56,739 nucleotides of DNA from Bacteroidales bacterium (GCA_015060835.1 SUXT01000006.1:1-56739), one strand, 5' to 3'. Shown: positions 41,693-51,279, numbered from the stretch's first letter. Notes: generated from the sequence alone by a model not told the origin. Numbers and translations are program-made.

Positions 41693-42661
41693 TTAATCGA
41701 ATACCTTGCCGTGATTTTCGGCCATACGGAGCAATTCGTCGTAGCCGTCGGCATCAAGATCCATAAAGTAATAGTTGATGGGGTTCACCTTGCGGCCTTT
41801 ATAAACAACCTCGTAGTGAAGGTGGGGACCGGTGCTCTTGCCCGAGTTTCCGCTGTCGGCAATATGCTCGCCGCGTACCACCTTCTGTCCCACTCTTACC
41901 TTTGAACTGTGCAGGTGGGCATAGCGTGTCCTATAACCGTATCCGTGGTCGAGTTCCACTGTGTAGCCGTATCCCGTCTCCCACTTCGAAGAGACAACTA
42001 CAGCATCACCTGTGGCATAGATAGGTGTGCGCATGTCGCACGAGAAGTCCATTCCCGAGTGGAATTTGGTGGTCTTGTAGACTGGGTCGATGCGATAGCC
42101 GTATCCCGATGCTGCCCTTTTGAGGTCTCTGTTGGCAATGGGCTGTATTGCAGGCAGGTGCTTCAGATAGTCCTCCTGCTCCTTGCTCAGCTCTACAATC
42201 TCGTCGAACGACTTTATCTGCAGGTAGAGCTGCTTGGCAAGCATATCCACCTTCTGTGTCGTCTCAACGACAAGGGCGGCATTGTCCATGTTCATGAGCT
42301 CGTCGTAACGGTTGGTGCCTCCGTAGCCCGATGTACGTGCCGCCTCTGCCACCGGCTCGGTGTTCAAGAGCACACGGTAGAGGTTGTCGTCGCGTTGCTG
42401 TATGTTTGCAAGCACCTCCATGGCATCGTCGAGACGGTGCGATAGGATGCGATACTGTGCAAGCAACTTTGAGTTCTCGTCCTGCACCTCCTTGAGAGAG
42501 GGAGTCTGAATGCAAAGGTAGAAAACAAGGAACGACACTCCGCCGAATATCAGATAATAGAGTATGCTGCGCAAAAAGGTAAGGAACTTTTGCGCCACAT
42601 TGGGGTACACTCTGTCGTATGTGCGTGTTTTGGGATTGAATATATAATATACCTTGCGCAT
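41693..42661 (-). CDS. M23-family membrane-anchored endopeptidase
   Basis: Cell-wall peptidase or amidase activator of 322 residues. One N-terminal membrane helix (about 27-51), a coiled-coil region (about 57-95 and 130-165), then a C-terminal LytM/M23 domain. Zinc ligands are His and Asp in FHSGMDFSC and His in the GPHLHYEV motif. All catalytic positions look intact, so it is probably an active DD- or DL-endopeptidase in the periplasm. It is followed by the merR gene (10-base gap) and is divergent from alaS. Confidence 0.9.
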   Translation of the reverse strand: MRKVYYIFNPKTRTYDRVYPNVAQKFLTFLRSILYYLIFGGVSFLVFYLCIQTPSLKEVQDENSKLLAQYRILSHRLDDAMEVLANIQQRDDNLYRVLLNTEPVAEAARTSGYGGTNRYDELMNMDNAALVVETTQKVDMLAKQLYLQIKSFDEIVELSKEQEDYLKHLPAIQPIANRDLKRAASGYGYRIDPVYKTTKFHSGMDFSCDMRTPIYATGDAVVVSSKWETGYGYTVELDHGYGYRTRYAHLHSSKVRVGQKVVRGEHIADSGNSGKSTGPHLHYEVVYKGRKVNPINYYFMDLDADGYDELLRMAENHGKVFD

Positions 42662-42701
42662 TTATGCCTGATAGTATTCCAAAATAGATTTAATGAGTTT
42701 C

Positions 42702-42714
42702 TTAGAAGCTGTTT
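42702..42714. repeat. Solo end of the GAAGCTGTTT element
   Basis: TTAGAAGCTGTTT, matching the left end of the element at 19960; it lies in the 181-base divergent region between the M23 gene and alaS. Short, so moderately supported. Confidence 0.45.
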
Positions 42715-42726
42715 TTCACTCAAACT

Positions 42727-42759
42727 TTTGGCAAAAATAATAAAACTGACGTATCTTTG
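42727..42759 (+). promoter_or_regulatory. Promoter candidate for alaS
   Basis: -7 box TATCTTTG (42752-42759) with TTTG at 42727-42730 as a possible -33 box (21-base spacer, slightly long). The alaS start follows 83 bases downstream. Confidence 0.55.
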
Positions 42760-42842
42760 CAAATTATTGCATAATGTTTCAGTTTTCTTCACTTTTGAGA
42801 GAGAAGAAGAGTATTGGATTTGAATTTTAAAGAATAAAGAAT

Positions 42843-45461
42843 ATGCTTACATCCAAAGAGATAAGAGAATCATTCAAGGAGTTCTTCAAAAGCAAGGAAC
42901 ACCTTATCGTACCTTCGGCACCCATGGTTGTCAAGGACGACCCCACACTTATGTTCACCAACGCAGGCATGAACCAGTTCAAGGATATTATCCTCGGCAA
43001 CCGTCCGGCAAAGAGCAAACGAGTAGCCGACTCACAGAAGTGTCTGCGCGTGAGCGGAAAGCACAACGACCTTGAGGAGGTGGGACACGACACCTATCAC
43101 CACACAATGTTCGAGATGCTCGGCAACTGGTCTTTCGGCGACTACTTCAAGAAGGAGGCAATTTCGTGGGCATGGGAATATTTGGTAGATGTACTTAAAC
43201 TGAATCCCGAAATCCTTTATGCCACCGTATTCGAGGGTAGTGCAGAGGATGGACTGGAGCGCGACAACGAAGCTGCGGGCTATTGGGAGAAATATCTGCC
43301 CAAAGACCATATTATCAACGGCAACAAGAAGGACAACTTCTGGGAGATGGGCGACACAGGTCCCTGCGGTCCCTGCTCTGAAATCCACATCGACCTTCGT
43401 TCAGCCGAAGAGCGTGCACAGATAAGCGGACGCGACCTTGTGAACCACGACCATCCTCAGGTAATAGAGATATGGAACCTCGTGTTCATGCAGTTCAACC
43501 GTAAGGCAGACGGTTCTCTCGAAGGACTCCCTGCAAAGGTTATCGACACAGGTATGGGATTCGAACGTCTCTGCATGGCTTTGCAGGGCAAGCGTTCGAA
43601 CTACGACACCGACATTTTCCAGCCCGTCATCAAGAAAATCAGCGAACTTTCGGGCAAGAACTATGGCGACGATGCACAGGTGGATGTTGCCATGCGCGTA
43701 ATTGCCGATCACATACGCACAATATCATTCTCTATCACCGACGGCCAGCTGCCCTCAAACGCAAAAGCAGGCTACGTGATACGTCGCATCCTGCGCCGCG
43801 CTGTACGATACGCATACACATTCCTGGGACAGAAGCAGGCATTCATGTATAAGCTCATCCCCACACTCATTGAGAACATGGGCGACGCTTATCCCGAACT
43901 TGCACAGCAGCAGGAGCTTGTAACAAAGGTGATGAAAGAGGAGGAGGAGGCATTCCTCCGCACGCTGGAGACCGGTATCCACATGCTCGACAAGATTATT
44001 GCCACAGCAAAAGCCGAGGGCAAGGAGGAGATAAGCGGTGTTGAAGCATTTACACTCTACGATACATTCGGTTTCCCCATCGACCTCACACAGCTTATCC
44101 TCAGAGAGAACGGGCTCACTGTAAATATGGCGCAGTTCGACGAGGAGATGCTCAAACAGAAGACACGTGCCCGCAACGCTGCTGCAGTAGAGAACAGCGA
44201 CTGGGTGAACATTGCCGAGGGCGAGAGCAAATTCGTGGGTTATGACTTCACTGAGTGCAACACACAGATTCTGCGCTACCGCCAGACAAAGCAGAAGAAC
44301 CAGACACTCTATCAGATTGTACTTTCCGAGACACCCTTCTATGCAGAGAGCGGTGGTCAGGTGGGCGACACAGGTCTGCTTGTTTGTGGCGATGAGCGCA
44401 TTGAGGTCATCGACACCAAGAAGGAGAACAACCTGCCCATACACATTACAAAGAAGCTTCCTTCGAACCCCGAAGCCACATTCAGAGCCGAGGTGAACAT
44501 TGCCAAGCGCAATGCATGCGCAGCCAACCACTCGTGTACTCACCTTATCGACCAGGCATTGCGCGAGGTGCTCGGCACACACGTAGAGCAGAAAGGTTCA
44601 CTCGTAACCCCCGAAGGCATCCGTTTCGACTTCTCTCACTTCCAGAAGCTGACAAACGAAGAGATTATAAAGGTTGAAAAGGCTGTAAACGCACGCATAC
44701 GCGCAAACATCCCCTTGACCGAGTACCGCGAAATTCCCATTGGCGAGGCACGCGAGCTTGGCGCAATAGCCCTCTTCGGCGAGAAGTACGGCGACAAGGT
44801 GCGCGTGATAAAATTCGACAACTCTGTTGAATTCTGCGGCGGTACACACGTTGCAGCAACAGGACAGATTGGAATGGTGAAGATTATCTCTGAAAGCTCT
44901 GTAGCTGCCGGTGTGCGTCGTATCGAGGCAATCACAGGCGAGGCTCTCGAAGAGAACATCATCAAGATGCAGGATATGATGGCAGAGATAAAGGCGCTCT
45001 TCAACAATGTACCCAACCTGAAGGCTACCATCGTCAAAGCAATAGCCGAGAACAACGAACTGAAGAAACAGGTCGAGGAGTATGCACGCGAAAAGGCTGT
45101 CAGCACCAAAGAGAAGCTCATGGGCGAGATTAAGGAGCGTAAGGGCATCAGAGTAATCAGCGCCATCCTCCCTTTGCCCGCAGCTACAGTTAAGGATATT
45201 GTATTCATGCTCCGCAGCGAAATGCCCGATAACCTCTTCTGTGTAATCGGCAGCGTAAGCAACGACAAGCCCCAACTTACAATCTCGGCAAGCGGCGACC
45301 TTGTGGAGGCAGGTATCAATGCCGGCAAACTCGTTGGTCAGGCTGCAAAAGAGATGCAGGGTGGCGGTGGCGGTCAGGCACACTTCGCAACTGCCGGCGG
45401 AAAGAATATCGACGGACTGAAGAATGCCATAAGCAAGGTATTTGAACTCGCTGATATTTAA
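42843..45461 (+). CDS. alaS: Alanyl-tRNA synthetase
   Basis: Class II synthetase, 872 residues, full length. Class II motif regions are visible at the N-terminus ([34 protein letters not shown]); the editing domain has the zinc-binding HxxxH in AANHSCTHL and the CxxxH in FCGGTHV; the C-terminal domain has [15 protein letters not shown]. Identity is secure. Confidence 0.98.
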   Translation: MLTSKEIRESFKEFFKSKEHLIVPSAPMVVKDDPTLMFTNAGMNQFKDIILGNRPAKSKRVADSQKCLRVSGKHNDLEEVGHDTYHHTMFEMLGNWSFGDYFKKEAISWAWEYLVDVLKLNPEILYATVFEGSAEDGLERDNEAAGYWEKYLPKDHIINGNKKDNFWEMGDTGPCGPCSEIHIDLRSAEERAQISGRDLVNHDHPQVIEIWNLVFMQFNRKADGSLEGLPAKVIDTGMGFERLCMALQGKRSNYDTDIFQPVIKKISELSGKNYGDDAQVDVAMRVIADHIRTISFSITDGQLPSNAKAGYVIRRILRRAVRYAYTFLGQKQAFMYKLIPTLIENMGDAYPELAQQQELVTKVMKEEEEAFLRTLETGIHMLDKIIATAKAEGKEEISGVEAFTLYDTFGFPIDLTQLILRENGLTVNMAQFDEEMLKQKTRARNAAAVENSDWVNIAEGESKFVGYDFTECNTQILRYRQTKQKNQTLYQIVLSETPFYAESGGQVGDTGLLVCGDERIEVIDTKKENNLPIHITKKLPSNPEATFRAEVNIAKRNACAANHSCTHLIDQALREVLGTHVEQKGSLVTPEGIRFDFSHFQKLTNEEIIKVEKAVNARIRANIPLTEYREIPIGEARELGAIALFGEKYGDKVRVIKFDNSVEFCGGTHVAATGQIGMVKIISESSVAAGVRRIEAITGEALEENIIKMQDMMAEIKALFNNVPNLKATIVKAIAENNELKKQVEEYAREKAVSTKEKLMGEIKERKGIRVISAILPLPAATVKDIVFMLRSEMPDNLFCVIGSVSNDKPQLTISASGDLVEAGINAGKLVGQAAKEMQGGGGGQAHFATAGGKNIDGLKNAISKVFELADI

Positions 45462-45474
45462 TTGGTTGACGGCT

Positions 45475-45960
45475 ATGAACAGCCACAAAGAGAGAATATC
45501 AATAAAATTTCATTGGAACGCTACCGTGTGGATTGTAACCGCATTGGTAGCGGTTCCATTTATTGTCCTATGGATTCTTACCGATGCACACCTACCGGGC
45601 GATTGGCTGAAGTATCTGCTTGCGGGAATCTTTCTTGTGGTCCTTATCATTGTGGCAGGGCTTATGCCACTCAGTTTAGAGGCAGACAAGGCGGGGGTGA
45701 GGTTGCGCAGAGTGTTCGGTTCACTGGTTATTCCTGCAAGCGCCATTGTGGAGTGCAGAAGAATCGACAATTCCTATTTTGAGGGTTCAACAAAGGTATT
45801 CAGCATAGGGAAAATAAAGAAAAGCAGCAACGGCAGGTGGTACACCATGTATGCAACAGAATTCAAGAATCTTGTTCTTGTACAGACTGAGAGGATGGAT
45901 TATATATTCAGCTGCACAAAGCAGGATGAATTTGTGGAGTTTGTCAATGGGCTGAAATAA
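45475..45960 (+). CDS. Membrane protein with bacterial PH-like domain
   Basis: A 161-residue protein with two adjacent membrane helices (about 18-36 and 45-64) and a C-terminal cytoplasmic domain (about 70-160) resembling bacterial PH domains (MPLSLEADKAGVRLRRVFGSLVIPASAIVECRRID, ending KQDEFVEFVNGLK). The start at MNSHKERISI avoids overlap with alaS; an upstream in-frame Met inside alaS is possible. Function unknown; it follows alaS by 13 bases and is probably cotranscribed. Confidence 0.72.
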   Translation: MNSHKERISIKFHWNATVWIVTALVAVPFIVLWILTDAHLPGDWLKYLLAGIFLVVLIIVAGLMPLSLEADKAGVRLRRVFGSLVIPASAIVECRRIDNSYFEGSTKVFSIGKIKKSSNGRWYTMYATEFKNLVLVQTERMDYIFSCTKQDEFVEFVNGLK

Positions 45961-46062
45961 TTTGCGTCATACGCTTAAATATCAGCAAAATAGCGTATCG
46001 TTGCAACTCCTGATCTTCAAGGGAGATCTCTTCAAAAACTATTGCTGTCCGGTAAATTCAAA

Positions 46063-46405
46063 AATATTAGTGTCCGGTTAATTTTTATTCTGCTGATGTT
46101 TTGGAACTCCTCCGTCTTCAAAAACAAGTTTTTGAATCCACCTCCTCTTCAAGAGGAGGAATGTAAATCTTTGAAAATTATTAACATACAACATTCTCCC
46201 TCTTGAAGAGGGACATTGCGTAATAAGCAATGTTTGCGACGACGAAAGCTTTAGCTTTCCAAAGGAGTGCCGAGCTTGCGAGGTTTAGCAGGGCGAGGGA
46301 GTTCCAATCATTGACTTAACTTTGTCTTAATAATGAATTGGGGCTTGTAGCCACTTAAATATTGAATTTTAAACGACTTAAATACGTTTACCGGACACTA
46401 ATAAT
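46063..46405 (-). mobile_element. 343-bp MITE-like element, inverted second copy
   Basis: Ends ATATTAGTGTCCGGTTAA (left) and TTTACCGGACACTAATAAT (right). Read on the minus strand it matches the element at 40962-41235 in order and sequence: AAACG..TTTAAGTCGTTTAAAATTCA, GTGGCTACAAGCC, module B, module A. Its module B hairpin has been expanded by about 70 bases of further inverted repeats (AAAGCT/AGCTTT, CATTGC/GCAATG). An additional element end lies just outside at about 46043-46058. Confidence 0.7.
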
Positions 46406-46426
46406 AAAATTCAAACAGTTTCTTAG
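46403..46426. repeat. Solo end of the GAAGCTGTTT element
   Basis: AATAAAATTCAAACAGTTTC then TTAG, one mismatch from the right end of the 196-bp element at 20 kb; it directly abuts the TGTCCGGT-type element. Confidence 0.55.
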
Positions 46427-46453
46427 ACAAAGTCGAAAATATAAATAAAGAGA

Positions 46454-46506
46454 CTTCATTAAACAACAAAGACGACCGATTCGGTCGTCTTTGTTGTTTA
46501 ATGAAG
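46454..46506. terminator. 53-bp near-perfect palindrome after sialidase
   Basis: 26-bp perfect arms (46454-46479 and 46481-46506) around a single central T, with core GACGACCGA/TCGGTCGTC. It lies 10 bases past the sialidase stop and is the likely terminator. Confidence 0.75.
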
Positions 46507-46516
46507 CATAGGGCAA

Positions 46517-48769
46517 TCACTTAGCCGTAAGTGGCGCAATTACATTCTTGTAAAGATAGAGGGCGCGATTCTCATTTTTGTCCAAAGAGTATTTGCCGTC
46601 GGTTATCTTCTCAATAGTATAGGACTTATAGGCTATCGTGTAACCGCCGCCACTTGTGCCGTATGTATCCTCTTCGTAGATGAATGCCAATGCGCCATCG
46701 GCCTGAAGAGTCATTGTTGAATAGGCCGAGCCGGTGATGCTGCTACGGTAACTGCCGTCCCAATCTTTCGCAAAATGCGCAGGGGTAAGGAAGTCGTTGT
46801 AATCGTCAAGCTCCTTGTAATATATTCCTACGTTGCTGCGTCCGCTACCGAAAGGCAGTGATTGCAATGCTAAATAGAGCTGTTTACCATCGCTGTTGCG
46901 CACTGCGGGGAGTATCATTATCTCGCCATTGCATGAGTTGTTCAGTGCTGTTACGCCGTTGTTCTTTGCGCCGGAGAATGCCATTTCGCCCCAACTGCCT
47001 GTTGCAGCCTCTGTATCGTCGAAGCGGAAGATGTTGTAGTAGCGTCCGCCGCCGCAACGCGAACTTATGACGATGCTGCCATCGGGAAGCTCCTCGGTCT
47101 TGGGCTCGTCTCCACTATGGGGGATGGCGCCCTTGTCGGTGCTGCCGAGCACTTTCCACTGTCCGCCGAAGTCGTCGGAATAGACTACAAAGTTACAGAA
47201 CGTGCCATCCTTGTCGCGGGCAAGCATGGCTGCATAGAGACGGTAGTAGTCGCCTACTTTTGTAAGGCGGCTCTGGAATATGCGTCCTGAACCGATGAAC
47301 ATTGAGCGTATGGGACCTACATTGCTGTTGTCGAAGGGGGTGTAGAACTGCTCGGTGATAACTTCGGGCTTGCTCCATGTTACACCGCCGTCCTCGCTGT
47401 AGAGACGTGCCACCTGATTGGGAATCTCGCGTGTGGAGTAGAAGAATACCTGATAGCCGCACACGCAGAGCATAAGCACGCGGTTGCTCTCTCTGTCGGC
47501 AACAATGGCAGGGTCGCCGTAACCTGCGCTAAGGGAGAGGTTGCGGTTGTTGTCGACGAGTTTACCGTCGCCCTCGATGATGGTAAAGATGTCGCCCCAT
47601 GTTTTTCCGTTGTCCTTACTGATGCGTCCGTGCAGGTCGATGCGTCCGTTACCTATGTCGTAGCGACAGTGACGGTAGTCAGCTACGGCAAGAAGATCGC
47701 CGTTTGCAGTAGTGGTGATTGCGGGAATGCGGTAAGGGATTGCAGCAGAAGTGGGTGTGGGGAAGAGCTCGAAGTGAGGCTCGGGCTTTTCGAAGTAACG
47801 AACCACTGTTACAGTCAAGTCTTTCAGGATAATGCCGCTGTTCTTGCTGTCGCTGAGGGTTACAGAGATGCTCTGTTCAGGATTTTCATCTGCTGTGTAG
47901 CTGAGAGTATTATCCAGTGGGAGAGTGTTTCCTTTATACTCTATTTTAATGTTGTCGGCTGTTGCATCCTTTATTGCCTTGCCAAGTTTTATTGCCTCGA
48001 TGCGGTAGCCTTTGGGGGCGCTGATGGTGTATGTGGCGCTATTCGCCGAACCTGTGTAGCAGGCAATGTCGTTGCCGACATTCTTCATGTTATTGGCACT
48101 GCTGCTGAGTGTAACAGGTGTCTGTTTGTCGTTGCTCACCCATTTCGAGAACCATGTACCGGCAGCATTACCTGTGGTAAATGTACCGTTGAGAGCATCA
48201 ATCTTCACTTCGTTGCGGCAGATGGCAATCACAACTGCCGAACCTGTGTCGGCACCGGTTGTCCAGAATGCGAGCTTTCCACTGCGGTTGTTCACAATAT
48301 TCTTGCTTGCGCCTTTGGGGGCAAGATAGAATGCACTTACATTGGCTCCGAGGTCGTTCGAAGGGGCAAATGTCCACTCTGTGCTATATGCGGGTGTACC
48401 TTCCTCTTTCAGCACCACATAGGCTGTGCTGCCTGCATCGCCGCTCATTTTCGTGGGCGCTGCAAGAACTTTGCCGGGACCTGCCTGTTTGTTGTATATC
48501 TTGTAGCCGCTCTTCTCGTCGCCTGCAAAACACCAAAGGTCGGCATCGGCAAATTCACTGCGGTTGCTCTTTACAGAAATGAATTCATTGCCGGCATTGT
48601 CGGATATGAAGAGTCCCGAACTGCCTATCGTCATTGTGTACCACTCGGTGCCTGCAGCAAAGCCATCTTTTGTAACGGTGGTTACACGGAAAGGCACTTC
48701 GCACCACGCAACGCTGCTGCACAATAGCATCAGCAGGGTTGCCATAATTTGTGAATGTCTTTTCGTCAT
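46517..48769 (-). CDS. Exported sialidase (GH33)
   Basis: Neuraminidase that releases terminal sialic acid from glycans. Of 750 residues, the signal peptide ends near ...VAWC, residues 25-190 resemble a beta-trefoil/lectin-like domain, 190-325 a beta-sandwich, and about 335-740 the six-bladed sialidase propeller. The Arg of the YRIP motif is Arg347 (IPYRIPAI); Asp-boxes are SKDNGKTW (384-391), SEDGGVTW and SDDFGGQW. Catalytic Asp is likely in the ADYRH region. It lies 66 bases downstream of an alpha-galactosidase gene on the same strand. The signal peptide has a terminal Cys-Glu that could also be a lipobox-like cleavage site. Secure at family level. Confidence 0.9.
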   Translation of the reverse strand: MTKRHSQIMATLLMLLCSSVAWCEVPFRVTTVTKDGFAAGTEWYTMTIGSSGLFISDNAGNEFISVKSNRSEFADADLWCFAGDEKSGYKIYNKQAGPGKVLAAPTKMSGDAGSTAYVVLKEEGTPAYSTEWTFAPSNDLGANVSAFYLAPKGASKNIVNNRSGKLAFWTTGADTGSAVVIAICRNEVKIDALNGTFTTGNAAGTWFSKWVSNDKQTPVTLSSSANNMKNVGNDIACYTGSANSATYTISAPKGYRIEAIKLGKAIKDATADNIKIEYKGNTLPLDNTLSYTADENPEQSISVTLSDSKNSGIILKDLTVTVVRYFEKPEPHFELFPTPTSAAIPYRIPAITTTANGDLLAVADYRHCRYDIGNGRIDLHGRISKDNGKTWGDIFTIIEGDGKLVDNNRNLSLSAGYGDPAIVADRESNRVLMLCVCGYQVFFYSTREIPNQVARLYSEDGGVTWSKPEVITEQFYTPFDNSNVGPIRSMFIGSGRIFQSRLTKVGDYYRLYAAMLARDKDGTFCNFVVYSDDFGGQWKVLGSTDKGAIPHSGDEPKTEELPDGSIVISSRCGGGRYYNIFRFDDTEAATGSWGEMAFSGAKNNGVTALNNSCNGEIMILPAVRNSDGKQLYLALQSLPFGSGRSNVGIYYKELDDYNDFLTPAHFAKDWDGSYRSSITGSAYSTMTLQADGALAFIYEEDTYGTSGGGYTIAYKSYTIEKITDGKYSLDKNENRALYLYKNVIAPLTAK

Positions 48770-48788
48770 AATGTCCTTTTAAAAGAAT

Positions 48789-48819
48789 AGAGTGCCACCA
48801 TACACGATGGCAGCACTCT
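48789..48819 (-). terminator. Intercistronic hairpin between alpha-galactosidase and sialidase
   Basis: 13-bp stem with two G-T pairs (minus strand AGAGTGCTGCCAT / ATGGTGGCACTCT), T-rich downstream. It may partly end or stabilise the upstream message; sialidase expression could depend on read-through. Confidence 0.5.
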
Positions 48820-48835
48820 TTTGGGGGTTATTATA

Positions 48836-51004
48836 TTACTGGGCAATAAGTTCGTAAACTGCACTGCCAAGCTCTTTCTCTATGTTCAGGTAGAAGCCCT
48901 GAGTCATAAGAGTCTTACCGCTGATTACCTTACCCTCAAGTGAGCTGTTGCGCTTGGGGTTCTCCTTGTTGAGTTCGCGGAACATGTACTTCTTGTCGGG
49001 GTCGAGACCTTTGAGGATTCTTGACTCAGCAGGATAGCTGCGAACGTACTGTGTGCGATAGAGGAAGTAAACGGCACGATCCTTTTCGGGTGTTACATAC
49101 ATTACAGAAACATAAGGTTTCTTCTCGTAGGGAGAGATGAGACGGTAGAGGTCGCCCTGCTGTATAACGGGACGGATGTTCTTGTATGTAGCGATGGCGT
49201 TCTTTGCAAACTCCTTCTCCTTCTCTGTGAGGTCTGAGGGTTTCATCTCCATACCCAAACGACCTGTCATTGCAACATCGAAACGGAACTTCAAAGGAGT
49301 AACGCGTTTTGTCTGATGGTTGGGAGATGCACTCACGTGAGCTGCCATCACGTTAGAAGGATAATACTGTGACACACCCCACTGGATGAAGAGACGCTGT
49401 ATAGCATCTGTATTGTCGCTTGTCCAACACTCGTTGAAGTAGGGGAAGTAAGCGTAGTTGAGACGACCGCCACCACTTGCACAGAGCTGGATTACGAGGT
49501 CGGGATATTTTGCACGGATGCGCTCAAGAGTCTTGATAAGGCCTCTGTGATATTCGATGTAGAGGTGTGACTGTTTTTTCTTGGGCAAATAGAGTGAAGC
49601 TGCGTTTTCGATAGAGAAGTTTGCGTCCCACTTCATGTAGTAGATTTCGGGATTAGCCTGCATCAGGTCATCGACTACCTTGAATACATGTTCCTGAACT
49701 TCGGGGTTTGTCATGTCGAGCATCAACTGTGTACCGCCACGACCCATAACAGGTTCACGCCCCTCTTGACGAAGAATCCAATCGGGATGTTTCTCGTAGA
49801 GTTCACTCTTTGAGTTTGTCATCTCAGGCTCAATCCAGATACCGAATTTAATACCGAATTTCTTTGAAGACTCGATAAGTCCCTCAACGCCCTGAGGCAA
49901 TTTCTTCTTGCAAACCATCCAATCGCCGAGTGATGTCTCACCATTGTCACGAGGATATTTATCGCCAAACCAACCGTCGTCCATAACGAACAATTCGCCA
50001 CCGATAGCAGAGAACTCTTTCATCATTTGGTCCATACCCTCTTGGTTCACTCTGAAGTAAACACCTTCCCAGCTGTTTAGCAAGATGTCGCGTTCTTGAG
50101 TACCACCAATAATCTGGTATTTGCGGCCCCAACGGTGGAAGTTGCGGCTTACACCACCCTTACCCTCTGTGCTACATGTAAGTACAAGTTCGGGAGTGGT
50201 AAATGTCTCTTTTGGCTCCAATGTGTATGCCGATGCTTCGGGGTTGATTCCGGCAACAATCTCCAAATAGTTTGAGTTGCTCTCGTTGAGGAAAGAGAGT
50301 TCGTAGTTACCTGTCCACAAAAGTGTACCACCGACTACAAAGCCGCAGTGCTCGTTGGGCTCGCCACGTGAAATCATGAACGAGGGGTGTGTAACGAATG
50401 ATGTACGTGCACCGTCGTGGTTACCTACAACCTTGCGACCGCGATGGATGGGCTCCTCGACGAGCTGGCACTCTGCGCCCCAACCGCCAACGAGGTATGA
50501 AAGCCACAATTCATTTGACTTCATGGGAAGGTAAGCCGATGCGAAACGGTTGAGTGTAACAGCCTTCTTCTCCTTATTGGTGATGACTGTAGAAACCTTG
50601 ATTACATCAACATCAGGGATAGCTTTGTAGAGTACACTTACATAGAAGGGGAACACTTTATCCTTCATTACAAACTCAGTAACGTTGGCTTCGTTCTCCT
50701 TGTACTGCTTAACCTCTTCGATGGCAAGTTCAAGTGAGTTGTCACCACTGGGGTGTGTAACGAGCATTGCGTGCTCTGCTGTACAGTGTGTACCGAATGT
50801 AGGGTATGCGCCCCAGTTTACGGCATTGCCTGTCGCACGGATTTCGTCGATGGGTGCTGTGGGACCGTAGTAGACAAAATTGAGGCGTTCGCCCTTCTTG
50901 CCGCTCAACACCATTGTGGTGTTCTTTGTCGAGATAACATAATCCTCGGCATGTGCAGCCAATGCAAAGATGGCGAGCACCAACAAAGAAAAGAATTTTT
51001 TCAT
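48836..51004 (-). CDS. Alpha-galactosidase (GH36)
   Basis: Exported glycoside hydrolase of 722 residues that removes alpha-linked galactose. Signal peptide MKKFFSLLVLAIFALAAHA; an N-terminal beta-supersandwich, a catalytic (beta/alpha)8 barrel and a C-terminal beta domain. The nucleophile is Asp460 in YMKWDANF and the acid/base Asp530 in CWTSDNTDA; the hallmark CASGGGRLNYAYF lies between them. I start at the Met at 51004, because the ten residues before it would spoil the signal peptide. It leads a two-gene unit with the sialidase. Confidence 0.93.
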   Translation of the reverse strand: MKKFFSLLVLAIFALAAHAEDYVISTKNTTMVLSGKKGERLNFVYYGPTAPIDEIRATGNAVNWGAYPTFGTHCTAEHAMLVTHPSGDNSLELAIEEVKQYKENEANVTEFVMKDKVFPFYVSVLYKAIPDVDVIKVSTVITNKEKKAVTLNRFASAYLPMKSNELWLSYLVGGWGAECQLVEEPIHRGRKVVGNHDGARTSFVTHPSFMISRGEPNEHCGFVVGGTLLWTGNYELSFLNESNSNYLEIVAGINPEASAYTLEPKETFTTPELVLTCSTEGKGGVSRNFHRWGRKYQIIGGTQERDILLNSWEGVYFRVNQEGMDQMMKEFSAIGGELFVMDDGWFGDKYPRDNGETSLGDWMVCKKKLPQGVEGLIESSKKFGIKFGIWIEPEMTNSKSELYEKHPDWILRQEGREPVMGRGGTQLMLDMTNPEVQEHVFKVVDDLMQANPEIYYMKWDANFSIENAASLYLPKKKQSHLYIEYHRGLIKTLERIRAKYPDLVIQLCASGGGRLNYAYFPYFNECWTSDNTDAIQRLFIQWGVSQYYPSNVMAAHVSASPNHQTKRVTPLKFRFDVAMTGRLGMEMKPSDLTEKEKEFAKNAIATYKNIRPVIQQGDLYRLISPYEKKPYVSVMYVTPEKDRAVYFLYRTQYVRSYPAESRILKGLDPDKKYMFRELNKENPKRNSSLEGKVISGKTLMTQGFYLNIEKELGSAVYELIAQ

Positions 51005-51050
51005 AGTGTGTAATTTAATATTTAAGTTGTGCAATTTTGCTAAATTATGG

Positions 51051-51058
51051 CAAATATA
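51051..51058 (-). promoter_or_regulatory. Candidate -7 box for GH36 within the repeat
   Basis: TATATTTG on the minus strand, 46 bases before the GH36 start, at the same place in the repeat as the rlmN -7 box in copy A. No clear -33 box. Confidence 0.45.
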
Positions 51059-51279
51059 GTAAAAACGAGCGAAATAATATCAAGCTTGCTTGATTATTTT
51101 GCAGCGAGTGCATTAGATATTCGAGATTTATCTCAAATATAGTAAAAACGAGCGAAAGTTCGTATAAGCGAGCGAATAAAAGTTTAACTTTTATTTCCAA
51201 CGAGCGAAATAGAACTTCGGCGAAGCCAAAAAAATCAAGCTTACTTGATTATTTTGCAGCGAGTGCAATAAAAAAAGGG
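51051..51279. repeat. CGAGCGA / GCAGCGAGTGCA repeat, copy B
   Basis: Same architecture as copy A at 9875-10020: CAAATATA..AAACGAGCGA (51051 and again 51134), hairpin ATCAAGC/GCTTGAT, TTTTGCAGCGAGTGCA, ATATTCGAGA..TCTCAAATATA, CGAGCGAAAGTT, AAAAGTTTAACTTTT. It then adds another CGAGCGA unit and a third hairpin/GCAGCGAGTGCA unit (51235-51268). Confidence 0.75.

Larger units (their letters stand above)
45961..46516. other. Repeat-filled region between PH-domain gene and sialidase
   Basis: 556 bases with no gene seen. It contains an extra element end (CTGTCCGGTAAATTC near 46045), a terminal-repeat-bounded element at 46063-46405, a solo GAAACTGTTT-type end at 46403-46426, and a 53-base palindrome at 46454-46506. 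Confidence 0.55.

Noticed and set aside
47630-48727. A 365-codon open frame on the plus strand opposite the sialidase gene
   Set aside because: No signal, motif or promoter supports it, and the sialidase frame is supported by Asp-boxes and a YRIP motif.
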